Counted from the first letter of the stretch, positions 1 to 5,256 are shown. The stretch is DNA of 7,192 nucleotides from CAZBRS01 sp964494475 (GCA_964494475.1 CAZBRS010000117.1:1-7192), one strand, 5' to 3'. Numbers and translations: made by a program. The notes: generated from the letters alone by a model not told the origin.

Positions 1-52
1 TCGTTCCGACGTTCACGTGCGGCTTGTTGCGCTCGAACTTTGCCTTTCCCAT
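1..52 (-). CDS. tuf: Elongation factor Tu, N-terminal start only (partial)
   Basis: EF-Tu is the GTPase that carries aminoacyl-tRNA to the ribosomal A site. Only the first 17 codons lie in the window; the gene continues beyond the left edge. The visible peptide MGKAKFERNKPHVNVGT matches the conserved EF-Tu start (family form M-A/G-K-x-K-F-E-R-x-K-P-H-V-N-V/I-G-T), which precedes the GTP-binding P-loop that would come next outside the window. The ATG (complement of 50-52) follows a strong Shine-Dalgarno AAGGAGG (complement of 60-66) with a 7-nt spacer, which fixes the start. It is the last visible gene of a tRNA-Thr-Tyr-Gly-Thr operon, the same setting as E. coli tufB, and so is probably cotranscribed with the tRNAs from the promoter at 556-584. 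Whether a second tuf copy exists elsewhere in the genome cannot be seen. Confidence 0.93.
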   Translation of the reverse strand, partial: MGKAKFERNKPHVNVGT

Positions 53-59
53 GACCGAA

Positions 60-66
60 CCTCCTT
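60..66 (-). promoter_or_regulatory. Ribosome binding site of tuf
   Basis: AAGGAGG read on the minus strand, 7 nt before the tuf ATG. It is a near-perfect anti-16S match and supports the tuf start. Confidence 0.85.
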
Positions 67-98
67 CGCGAAGCGTTGCTTCCAGCGCCTTTCCCTGA

Positions 99-122
99 CC
101 GAACCCGAACCCGAACCCGAAC
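99..122. repeat. (CCGAAC)4 tandem hexamer repeat in tRNA-tuf spacer
   Basis: Four exact head-to-tail copies of CCGAAC fill these 24 bases. They lie in the 79-nt stretch between tRNA-Thr(GGT) and tuf and read as (GTTCGG)4 in the tuf transcript. A further copy inside a 10-bp direct repeat (TGACCGAACC) occurs at 52-61 and again at 96-105. The function is unknown. It could be a slippage-prone microsatellite or a leader element between tRNA processing and tuf translation. Confidence 0.85.
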
Positions 123-131
123 AGGAACCGG

Positions 132-204
132 AGCCCTTGATCGGAATTGAACCGATGACCCCGTCCTTACCAAGGACGTGCTCTGCCATCTGAGCTACAA
201 GGGC
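132..204 (-). tRNA. tRNA-Thr (anticodon GGT)
   Basis: A 73-nt cloverleaf read on the minus strand. The acceptor stem is GCCCTTG/CAAGGGC with discriminator U; the D arm is GCTC..GAGC; the anticodon stem CGTCC/GGACG has loop TTGGTAA (anticodon GGT); the T arm is ATCGG/CCGAT around TTCAATT. G1-C72 and C2-G71, known threonine identity bases, are present. No 3' CCA is encoded (the next bases are CCG), so it must be added enzymatically. It is the tRNA next to tuf, in the position of E. coli thrT. Confidence 0.97.
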
Positions 205-213
205 CTCCCTGCG

Positions 214-287
214 AGCGGGAGACGGGATTCGAACCCGCGACCCATAGCTTGGAAGGCTATTGCTCTAGCCAACTGAGCTACTCCCGC
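214..287 (-). tRNA. tRNA-Gly (anticodon TCC)
   Basis: A 74-nt cloverleaf on the minus strand. The acceptor stem is GCGGGAG/CTCCCGC with discriminator U, which is normal for bacterial glycine tRNA. The anticodon stem ATAGC/GCTAT encloses loop CTTCCAA (anticodon TCC), and the T loop is TTCGAAT. CCA is not encoded. It lies 9 nt upstream of tRNA-Thr(GGT) and corresponds in place and anticodon to E. coli glyT. Confidence 0.97.
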
Positions 288-315
288 CTATCCCGCTGGC
301 ACGCTCGTCGATGGG

Positions 316-399
316 TGGATGGAGATGGGTTTGAACCATCGAAGCGCGACGCGCAGCGGATTTACAGTCCGCCCCCTTTGGCCACTTGGGTATCCATCC
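316..399 (-). tRNA. tRNA-Tyr (anticodon GTA)
   Basis: An 84-nt class II tRNA with a long variable arm, as expected for bacterial tyrosine tRNA. The acceptor stem is GGATGGA/TCCATCC with discriminator A. The anticodon region GGACTGTAAATCC carries GTA, and the T loop is TTCAAAC. The 3' end is followed by CCCA rather than an exact CCA. It occupies the position of E. coli tyrU in the operon. Confidence 0.97.
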
Positions 400-410
400 A
401 CGAGATGACG

Positions 411-483
411 AGCTGGCGGTCGGAGTCGAACCGACGGCCTGCTGATTACAAGTCAGCTGCTCTGCCGACTGAGCTACGCCAGC
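411..483 (-). tRNA. tRNA-Thr (anticodon TGT)
   Basis: A 73-nt cloverleaf on the minus strand. The acceptor stem is GCTGGCG/CGCCAGC with discriminator U. The anticodon stem GCTGA/TCAGC encloses loop CTTGTAA (anticodon TGT), and the T loop is TTCGACT. G1-C72 and C2-G71 are present; CCA is not encoded. It is the first gene of the tRNA-tuf operon, about 66 nt after the predicted transcription start, and corresponds to E. coli thrU. Confidence 0.97.
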
Positions 484-555
484 GTTGATCCCGCTCAATG
501 TCAGAGAACATTCGGGGGGGCTGCTGAGGCAGACCCGTCCCGTCTGAGCCTGCGG

Positions 556-584
556 TTTTTAGCTTGCGTCTGCGCCGATGTCAA
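556..584 (-). promoter_or_regulatory. Sigma70-type promoter of the tRNA-tuf operon
   Basis: On the minus strand a consensus -35 TTGACA (complement of 579-584) is separated by 17 nt from -10 TAAAAA (complement of 556-561). Transcription should start near 549, leaving a leader of about 66 nt before the first tRNA. The stretch just upstream of the -35 includes TCTTTTTGA and could act as an UP-like element. Within the leader, CAGAC/GTCTG can form a small hairpin. The near-ideal boxes and GC-rich start region fit a stable-RNA promoter. Confidence 0.75.
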
Positions 585-608
585 TCAAAAAGAGGCGCCA
601 GAATTTGC

Positions 609-637
609 TTGACGAAGGAGGGACCCCTCCCTACAGT
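609..637 (+). promoter_or_regulatory. Sigma70-type promoter of rplC
   Basis: TTGACG at 609-614, a 17-nt spacer, and TACAGT at 632-637; transcription should start near 644 and give a 5' leader of about 37 nt. The spacer contains a 6-bp inverted repeat, GGAGGG (617-622) and CCCTCC (625-630), with a 2-nt gap. The -35 box lies only 24 bp from the divergent -35 box of the tRNA-tuf operon. Confidence 0.65.
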
Positions 638-644
638 CTCGTCT

Positions 645-659
645 CCCGTTATCGACGGG
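645..659 (+). other. Predicted 5'-leader hairpin of rplC mRNA
   Basis: CCCGT (645-649) and ACGGG (655-659) form a 5-bp stem with a 5-nt loop, right at the predicted 5' end of the transcript and 11 nt before the GGAGGA ribosome binding site (671-676). It could protect the mRNA end or take part in control. It is too short to be claimed as a ligand-binding leader. Confidence 0.35.
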
Positions 660-680
660 TACGCTTGTTTGGAGGACACC

Positions 681-1340
681 ATGCCGCCCCTCGCGATCCT
701 CGCGAAGAAAATCGGAATGACGCGCATCTTCGAGTCGGACGGGACGGTTCACCCGTTGACCGTGCTCGAGGTCGGACCCTGCCGCGTGCTGCGCGTCAAG
801 AAGAACGATGGCCCCGACGGGTACGACGCCCTCCAGCTCGGCTTCGAGCCCGGCAAGGAGAAGGCGTTCAACAAGCCCGAGATGGGCTACTTCAACAAGC
901 TCGGCCAGAAGCCCTATCGGCACGTGCGCGAAGTCCGCGTCGATCCCGAGGCGACCGCCAAGTACGAGGCCGGCCAGGACCTGACGTGCGATCTCTTCCC
1001 CCCCGGCGTGTTCGTCGACGTGGTGGGTTGGCGCAAGGGCCGTGGTTTCCAGGGCGTCATGCGGCGTCATGGCTTCGCCGGTTCCAAGGAGAGCAGCCAC
1101 GGTACGCACGAGTACTTCCGCCACGGCGGTTCGATCGGCTCGAACACGTACCCCGGCCGCGTCCACCTCGGCCGCAAGATGCCCGGCCGCATGGGCACCC
1201 AGCGCTTCACCATCCAGAACCTGCGCGTGATTGACCGCGTTGCGCCGAAGAACCTGGTGCTGGTGCGTGGCGCCGTGCCCGGTCCGAACGGCGGGCTCGT
1301 CATCGTTCGTCAGGCCATCAAGGTCTACCAGAAGGGCTAG
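681..1340 (+). CDS. rplC: 50S ribosomal protein L3
   Basis: L3 is a primary rRNA-binding protein of the large subunit; it helps start 50S assembly and its long loop reaches toward the peptidyl-transferase centre. The 219-residue product is of normal length. Diagnostic stretches are KKIGMTRIF (9-17), GWRKGRGFQGVMRRHGF (116-132), HGGSIGSNTYPGR (148-160), GRKMPGRMG (164-172) and the C-terminal GAVPGPNGG (197-205). The start at 681 is preferred over in-frame upstream starts because GGAGGA sits 4 nt upstream and the family N-terminus begins here; upstream codons would run through the promoter. The glutamine methylated by PrmB in E. coli L3 (after GSIG) is Ser154 here. The gene stands alone: tRNAs lie divergently upstream and convergent dapF follows, with no rpsJ or rplD. 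The adjacent promoter makes independent expression likely. Confidence 0.96.
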   Translation: MPPLAILAKKIGMTRIFESDGTVHPLTVLEVGPCRVLRVKKNDGPDGYDALQLGFEPGKEKAFNKPEMGYFNKLGQKPYRHVREVRVDPEATAKYEAGQDLTCDLFPPGVFVDVVGWRKGRGFQGVMRRHGFAGSKESSHGTHEYFRHGGSIGSNTYPGRVHLGRKMPGRMGTQRFTIQNLRVIDRVAPKNLVLVRGAVPGPNGGLVIVRQAIKVYQKG

Positions 1341-1363
1341 GCGCCCCGCCAGGCCCCTGCGGT

Positions 1364-1385
1364 GGGACACGATGCATCGTGTCCC
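1364..1385. repeat. Perfect 22-bp palindrome between rplC and dapF
   Basis: The half-site GGGACACGATG is followed directly by its exact reverse complement, giving an uninterrupted 22-bp palindrome. It starts 24 nt after the rplC stop, and its last base is the third base of the dapF stop codon (TAG, complement of 1385-1387). It could work as a bidirectional terminator hairpin for the convergent genes, but no T-run follows on either strand. Its form also resembles short dispersed palindromic repeats. Function is inferred from position only. Confidence 0.7.
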
Positions 1386-2194
1386 TACAGGTCGATTTCT
1401 CCCGTAAATACCACCTCGGCCGGGCCCGTCATCAGGTAGGCACCGCTGTCGCCGTCGCGTCGGATGGTGACCACGCCGCCGGGCAGGTGCACGGCCAGCG
1501 GTAGGTCGGCGGGGTGCCGACCCGTCTCGATGAGCGCGGCGGCCACGGCGGTGGCCCCGGTACCGCAGGCCTGCGTGATGCCGCAGCCGCGCTCGTGGAC
1601 CACGACGCGCACGGCGTCGTCCGAGAGTCGCTGGACGAGCTCGATGTTCGAACGCTGGGGGAAGGCGGGCGCCACCTCGAGGGCCGGGCCGTAGGCGCGG
1701 GCGTCGGCCAGCGGGTCGTCGGAGAACACGATGGCGTGCGGATTGCCCACGCTCACGCGCCGGAAGACGTGCTCCCGCCCGGCGGCCTCGACATGCTCAT
1801 CGGACGATGCCACCCGGGCCGCGCCCATTCCCACCGTGACCGACCAGGCGCCACGGCTGGAGCGCGAGACGGCGCACGCGCGGGGGCCGGCGTCGGTGCG
1901 GATCGTGAGGGGGTCGTCGGTCACGCCCCTTGCCTCGACGAGGTGGCGTGCCACGCAGCGGATTCCGTTGCCGCACATCTCGGGTCGTGACCCGTCGGCG
2001 TTCAGGATCACGAGGCGCCAGCCGCCGTCGGGATCGCGACGCACCAGCAGGAGTCCGTCGGCGCCGACGCCCCGGTGGCGGTCGCAGAGGCGCACCGCGA
2101 GCTCGGGGGGCACGTCGAAGGCGCGGTCGATCTGGTCGAAGAGCACGAAGTCGTTCCCGGCACCGTGCACCTTGGAGAACGCGGTCGGGGTCAT
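1385..2194 (-). CDS. dapF: Diaminopimelate epimerase
   Basis: DapF interconverts LL- and meso-diaminopimelate without a cofactor, in the cytoplasm; meso-DAP feeds peptidoglycan crosslinking and lysine synthesis. The 269-residue protein has usual length and both halves of the pseudo-symmetric fold. FSKVHGAGNDF lies at 6-16, and the first catalytic cysteine, Cys74, is in NADGSRPEMCGNGIRC (65-80). The second, Cys210, is in ERGCGITQACGTGATA (201-216). Substrate-contact motifs GNPHAIV (150-156) and RSNIEL (181-186) are present. The start is the ATG at complement 2192-2194, with GGAG 6 nt upstream and the family motif a few residues in; a longer in-frame reading to 2377 would overlap the FHA gene and add nonsense sequence. 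It is the last gene of the pgk operon, 26 nt after the FHA gene. The stop overlaps the palindrome by one base. Confidence 0.97.
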   Translation of the reverse strand: MTPTAFSKVHGAGNDFVLFDQIDRAFDVPPELAVRLCDRHRGVGADGLLLVRRDPDGGWRLVILNADGSRPEMCGNGIRCVARHLVEARGVTDDPLTIRTDAGPRACAVSRSSRGAWSVTVGMGAARVASSDEHVEAAGREHVFRRVSVGNPHAIVFSDDPLADARAYGPALEVAPAFPQRSNIELVQRLSDDAVRVVVHERGCGITQACGTGATAVAAALIETGRHPADLPLAVHLPGGVVTIRRDGDSGAYLMTGPAEVVFTGEIDL

Positions 2195-2220
2195 CTCGGA
2201 CTCCGTCGAGAGGAGGGTGG

Positions 2221-2709
2221 TCAGGTCGGCAGCTTCTGGCCGCAGCGGAAGCAGAAGCGCATGTCGGCGGTCAGGTTGGCGCTGCAGGCCGGGCAGGCGG
2301 TGACGAGGGCGGGCCGGCGGGCGCGGGCGCCACACTGGGTGCAGAACCGCATCTCGGGAGACAAGACCGCACCGCATTCGGTACAGAAGATCATGTGAAT
2401 GGTCTTGCCGGTGGTCGAGGCCTTCTCCTGCTCTTCGTACGTGAGGTCGAAGAAGGCCACGCGGAGGTGGTCGCCGTGCTTGACCGTGGCGGGGGCATCG
2501 AGGCGGGCGCCGTTCAGGAACGTACCGTTTTCGCTGCCGGCGTCGGTCAGGGTGGTCGTCGCGTTGCCGATGTCGAGGACGGCGTGCACGCGCGACACCA
2601 GATCGCCTTCGAGGTGGATCTGGCAGGTCGGATCGCGACCGATGCGGACCTCGCCGTGCGGGAGGATGTAGATGTGGTTGAGCAGGCGAACCCGGATCTC
2701 GCGTGTCAT
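2221..2709 (-). CDS. FHA domain protein with two C-terminal zinc ribbons
   Basis: The 162-residue soluble protein has no signal peptide or membrane segment. Residues 1-90 form an FHA domain, a module that binds phosphothreonine peptides: the signature residues are Gly24-Arg25 (IGRDPTCQIHL), Ser39-Arg40-Val41-His42, and Asn61-Gly62-Thr63 with Asn66-Gly67. A short linker follows, then two CxxC-x10-CxxC knuckles, Cys109/112/123/126 and Cys139/142/153/156, which look like an internal duplication (MRFCTQCG and MRFCFRCG) and should each bind one zinc. The ATG at 2709 is the only start, because an in-frame TAG lies just upstream; there is no good Shine-Dalgarno, so translation may be weak or coupled. 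It lies 48 nt after secG and 26 nt before dapF. A role as a phosphorylation-dependent adaptor is inferred; the partner is unknown. Confidence 0.9.
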   Translation of the reverse strand: MTREIRVRLLNHIYILPHGEVRIGRDPTCQIHLEGDLVSRVHAVLDIGNATTTLTDAGSENGTFLNGARLDAPATVKHGDHLRVAFFDLTYEEQEKASTTGKTIHMIFCTECGAVLSPEMRFCTQCGARARRPALVTACPACSANLTADMRFCFRCGQKLPT

Positions 2710-2757
2710 GCGCTTAGGCTACGCAACCTCGCGCGCGGATGCAACGGCCAGTTCGGC

Positions 2758-3228
2758 CTATTGCGCCGCGGGGGCCGCGGGGGCGGGTGCGGGGGCCTCG
2801 GAGGGAGCGGCAGGGGCGTCGGCGGGAGCCGCCGCAGGGGCATCGGCGGGAGCCGCCGCAGGGGCGTCGGTCGGCGTTGGAGCGGGCGCCTCGGCCGCGA
2901 CCGGGGCGGGAGCCGGCACCGGGGGCGTGGGCTGATCGAGCGGCACGGTCTGGTCCTCGGGGGCCGTCTGGATCACCTCGGGCGCCTCGGCGCGCGGCTT
3001 GTCCATGGACACGCGGGCCAGGCCGAAGGACACGAGCATGAAGACGAAGGCGAAGATGGCCGTCAGCTTCTGGAGCAGCGTGGCGCCGCCGCTGGCGCCC
3101 AGGATGCTGGACGCGCCGCCGCCGCCGAAGACGGTGCCCATGCCGCCCTTGCCCTGCTGGAGCAGGATGACGAGGATGAGGAGCAGGCTCGTGAGGATGA
3201 AGAGGACCAACAGGATCGTGTACAGCAT
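2758..3228 (-). CDS. secG: Preprotein translocase subunit SecG with long Ala/Pro-rich tail
   Basis: SecG is the small auxiliary subunit of the SecYEG inner-membrane channel and stimulates SecA-driven export. The 156-residue product has membrane segments at about 3-23 and 51-72. Between them is the family loop LLQQGKGGMGTVFGGGG (22-38), followed by SSILGASGGATLLQKLT. After residue 77 comes a roughly 80-residue tail of Ala, Pro, Asp and Glu with DAPAAAPA repeats; ordinary SecG proteins are often only 75-120 residues. The ATG is preceded by TAGGAGGA, and the TAG of this Shine-Dalgarno region is the stop codon of tpiA, so translation is probably coupled. secG behind pgk-tpiA is a common bacterial arrangement. 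The tail is low-complexity and probably disordered; its role is unknown. Confidence 0.95.
   Translation of the reverse strand: MLYTILLVLFILTSLLLILVILLQQGKGGMGTVFGGGGASSILGASGGATLLQKLTAIFAFVFMLVSFGLARVSMDKPRAEAPEVIQTAPEDQTVPLDQPTPPVPAPAPVAAEAPAPTPTDAPAAAPADAPAAAPADAPAAPSEAPAPAPAAPAAQ
2816..2863. repeat. 24-bp tandem duplication inside the secG tail
   Basis: Two adjacent 24-bp units (2816-2839 and 2840-2863) differ at one base (GCGTCGG versus GCATCGG) and code for repeated 8-residue DAPAAAPA blocks; a degenerating third unit starts at 2864. The unit length is a multiple of three, so gain or loss keeps the frame. This suggests slippage-driven length variation of the SecG tail. Confidence 0.8.
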
Positions 3229-3237
3229 CGTTTCCTC

Positions 3238-4017
3238 CTAGGCGTCGAACTCGATCAACGCACCGAAGCTTTCGGCCTTCAAGGCGGCGCCACCGACCAG
3301 CGCGCCGTCGATGTCCGGCATGGACATCAGGCCCTTCACGTTGGACGGCGCGACCGAGCCGCCGTACAGGATGCGCACCTCGGCGCCCGTGCCCGCGCCG
3401 AAGACCTCGTCGAGCAGGCCGCGCACCAGCGCGTGCACGTCTTCGGCCTGCTCCGGGCTGGCGACGACGCCCGTGCCGATGGCCCAGACGGGCTCGTACG
3501 CGAGCACGATGTGCGCCAGCAGGTCGTCGCGCGACACCCCGGCCAGGCCCTGCCGCACCTGCGTCGAGACCACCTCGAGCGTGCGCTCGGCCTGCCGCTC
3601 GGCGAGGGTCTCGCCGATGCAGAAGCAGATCTGCAGCTTCTCGGCCAACGCCCCGTGCACCTTGAGGTTCAGGAGCGCGTCGGTCTCGCCGAACACGTGG
3701 CGGCGCTCGGAGTGGCCGAGCAGCACCAGCGACAGGCCGGTCGAGGCGACCATGCGCGGGCTCCACTCGCCCGTGAAGGCCCCCTCCTGTTTGCCGCAGG
3801 GGGCCACGTGCGCGTTCTGGAGCCCGACGCGGACCGGGCTGCCCTCGAGGGCCCGGGCTACGCTCACGGCGTAGGGAGCGGGCGGGAACACCCACACCTC
3901 GCGATCGTCGCGGCTCTTCCATGCGGCGTCGACGGCCTCGCCGAGCGCCAGCGCGGCGTCGTACGTGAGGTTCATCTTCCAGTTGCCGGCGATGACAGGA
4001 CGCCTCTTCGGGGTCAT
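3238..4017 (-). CDS. tpiA: Triosephosphate isomerase
   Basis: TpiA interconverts dihydroxyacetone phosphate and glyceraldehyde 3-phosphate in glycolysis and gluconeogenesis. The 259-residue protein has normal length for this single TIM barrel. Catalytic residues are all present: Asn12 and Lys14 in AGNWKMN, His102 in LLGHSERR, and Glu175 in AYEPVWAIGTG. Phosphate-binding loops GGSV (219-222) and GALVGGA (238-244) are also intact. Loop 6 after Glu175 reads GTGVVAS where many homologues have GTGKTAT; this is a common variation. The start at 4017 is supported by GGAGG 6 nt upstream and by the MTPKRRPVIAGNWKMN opening. Its ATGA start overlaps the pgk stop by 4 nt, a sign of translational coupling, and its stop overlaps the secG ribosome binding region. 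Confidence 0.98.
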   Translation of the reverse strand: MTPKRRPVIAGNWKMNLTYDAALALGEAVDAAWKSRDDREVWVFPPAPYAVSVARALEGSPVRVGLQNAHVAPCGKQEGAFTGEWSPRMVASTGLSLVLLGHSERRHVFGETDALLNLKVHGALAEKLQICFCIGETLAERQAERTLEVVSTQVRQGLAGVSRDDLLAHIVLAYEPVWAIGTGVVASPEQAEDVHALVRGLLDEVFGAGTGAEVRILYGGSVAPSNVKGLMSMPDIDGALVGGAALKAESFGALIEFDA

Positions 4018-5210
4018 TTTGCCTCCGTTGCCGTTAGGGCGGCGAGGCCCGGGAGCTCGTGGCCGGCCGCGTAGGCCAGGGCGGCCGCGCCGCCGGTCGA
4101 GAGATGCGAGATGAACGGGGTCACGCCGCTCTGGGACACCGCGTCGAGAGAGCTGCCCCCGCACACCACGCTGTAGCCGTTCACCTGGGCCACCGCGTGG
4201 GCCAGCCCCTCGGTGCCGACGCGCATGGACGGGTGCTCGTGCACCCCCAGCGGGCCGTTCCAGAAGAGCGTTCGAGCCCGCGCGACGGTCTCGGCGAAGA
4301 GGCGGACCGTCTCGGGGCCGGCGTCGACGATGACGAGCTCGGGCGGTACGGCGTCGGCGGCCACGACGTGCAGCGGTGAGCCCTCGGCCGCCTCCGCGGC
4401 CACGACGTGGTCGACGGGGAGCAGCACGGGCACCTTGCGCTCGCGGGCGACCTTGAGGATGTCGTTCGCGGCCGCGACCAACTCGGGGGCCACGGCCGTG
4501 CGGCCGACGCCGTGGCCGCGCGCCACGAGGAAGGGGACGGCGAGCGCGCCGCCCAGCACCAGCGCGTTCACCCGCTGCACCAGCGACAGGATCGCGGGCA
4601 GCTTGATCTCGGCGCGCGAGCCGCCGAGCACGGCCACGTAGGGCGTGCGGTAGCCGCCCCGAAGCTTGGAGAGCCCGTCGAGCTCCTTGCGCGCGAGCAG
4701 GCCGAGGCCGCGCTCCTTGAGGAGGAGGGGCACCCGCGCGAGCGACGCGTAGGGCCGGTGCATGAGGCCGAACGCCTCGTTCACGTAAACGGAGCCGAGC
4801 GCGGCCAGTTCGCGGGCGAACGAATCGTTCGCGGTGTCTTCGCCGCGGTGCCAGCGCAGGTTCTCGAGCATCAGGATCTGCCCGTCGCGGAGCCCCAGGT
4901 GCAGGCTGCGCACGCCGTCGCCGACGCAGTCGTCGGGCACGATCACCTCGTCGTCGAGGAGCTCGGCCAGGCGTTCGGCGATCGGCAGCACGGAGAGCGC
5001 GGTATCCTTCTGGCCGCGGGGCTGGCCCAGGTGCGTCATGAGCACGATCTTGGCGCGGCGATCGCGGGCATGGCGGAGCGTGGGCAGGATGGCGCGCAGG
5101 CGCGAATCGTCCTGGATCGAGCCGTCGGCCTCGAGCGGCAGGTCGAGGTCGGCGCGGATCAGCACTCGGCGCTGGGAGAGGTTCAGCTGCTCGAGACCGC
5201 TGATCGGCAT
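4014..5210 (-). CDS. pgk: Divergent phosphoglycerate kinase
   Basis: PGK transfers phosphate from 1,3-bisphosphoglycerate to ADP. Length (398 residues) and order of landmarks fit the family: HLGQPRG (60-66), LENLRW (115-120), VNEAFGLMHR (143-152), VLGGSRAEIK (194-203), LPVDHVV (264-270), WNGPLGVHE (317-325), STGG (371-374) and C-terminal HELPGLAAL. Conserved Asp21, Arg37, His60, Arg119, Arg152, Lys203 and Asn318 remain. Several near-invariant positions differ: Asp23 (family Asn), Gln63 (Arg of HLGRP), Glu145 (Asp of NDAFG), Arg199 and Ile202 (Lys and Asp of GGAKVSDK), Cys350 and Ser353 (CGGSS for GGGDS/T, where the Asp contacts Mg-nucleotide), and Ala375 (STGGG). Activity is therefore uncertain; a degenerate or repurposed PGK is possible. 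It is the first gene of the operon, with GGAG 9 nt before the ATG and a promoter at 5257-5285. Confidence 0.92.
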   Translation of the reverse strand: MPISGLEQLNLSQRRVLIRADLDLPLEADGSIQDDSRLRAILPTLRHARDRRAKIVLMTHLGQPRGQKDTALSVLPIAERLAELLDDEVIVPDDCVGDGVRSLHLGLRDGQILMLENLRWHRGEDTANDSFARELAALGSVYVNEAFGLMHRPYASLARVPLLLKERGLGLLARKELDGLSKLRGGYRTPYVAVLGGSRAEIKLPAILSLVQRVNALVLGGALAVPFLVARGHGVGRTAVAPELVAAANDILKVARERKVPVLLPVDHVVAAEAAEGSPLHVVAADAVPPELVIVDAGPETVRLFAETVARARTLFWNGPLGVHEHPSMRVGTEGLAHAVAQVNGYSVVCGGSSLDAVSQSGVTPFISHLSTGGAAALAYAAGHELPGLAALTATEAK

Positions 5211-5256
5211 GAAAGGATACTCCGCGCGCGGGCAAACCTATCCCGCAGGACGCGTG

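Noticed and set aside
249..498. Small open frames on both strands (79 and 77 codons), one reading GVAQSAEQLTCNQQAVGSTP
   Set aside because: They are conceptual translations of the tRNA-Thr, tRNA-Tyr and tRNA-Gly genes; peptides of this type are a well-known false protein family.
564..680. Upstream in-frame starts for rplC
   Set aside because: They would place the promoter inside the coding region and add residues foreign to L3; the ATG at 681 has GGAGGA just upstream.
585..1370. 261-codon open frame antisense to rplC
   Set aside because: No ribosome binding site or recognisable protein; it is a GC-rich shadow of the L3 gene and runs through both promoters.
2195..2377. Longer N-terminus for dapF
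   Set aside because: Would overlap the FHA/zinc-ribbon gene and add sequence unlike DapF; the ATG at 2194 has GGAG at proper spacing.
2710..2757. Possible separate promoter for the FHA gene and dapF (TTGCAT-17-TAGCCT)
   Set aside because: Only about three of six matches in each box; not better than chance in this spacer.
1930..4074. 714-codon plus-strand open frame
   Set aside because: Arg/Gly/His-rich composition, antisense to dapF, FHA, secG and tpiA, all of which have clear family motifs. Its length comes from the scarcity of stops in GC-rich DNA.
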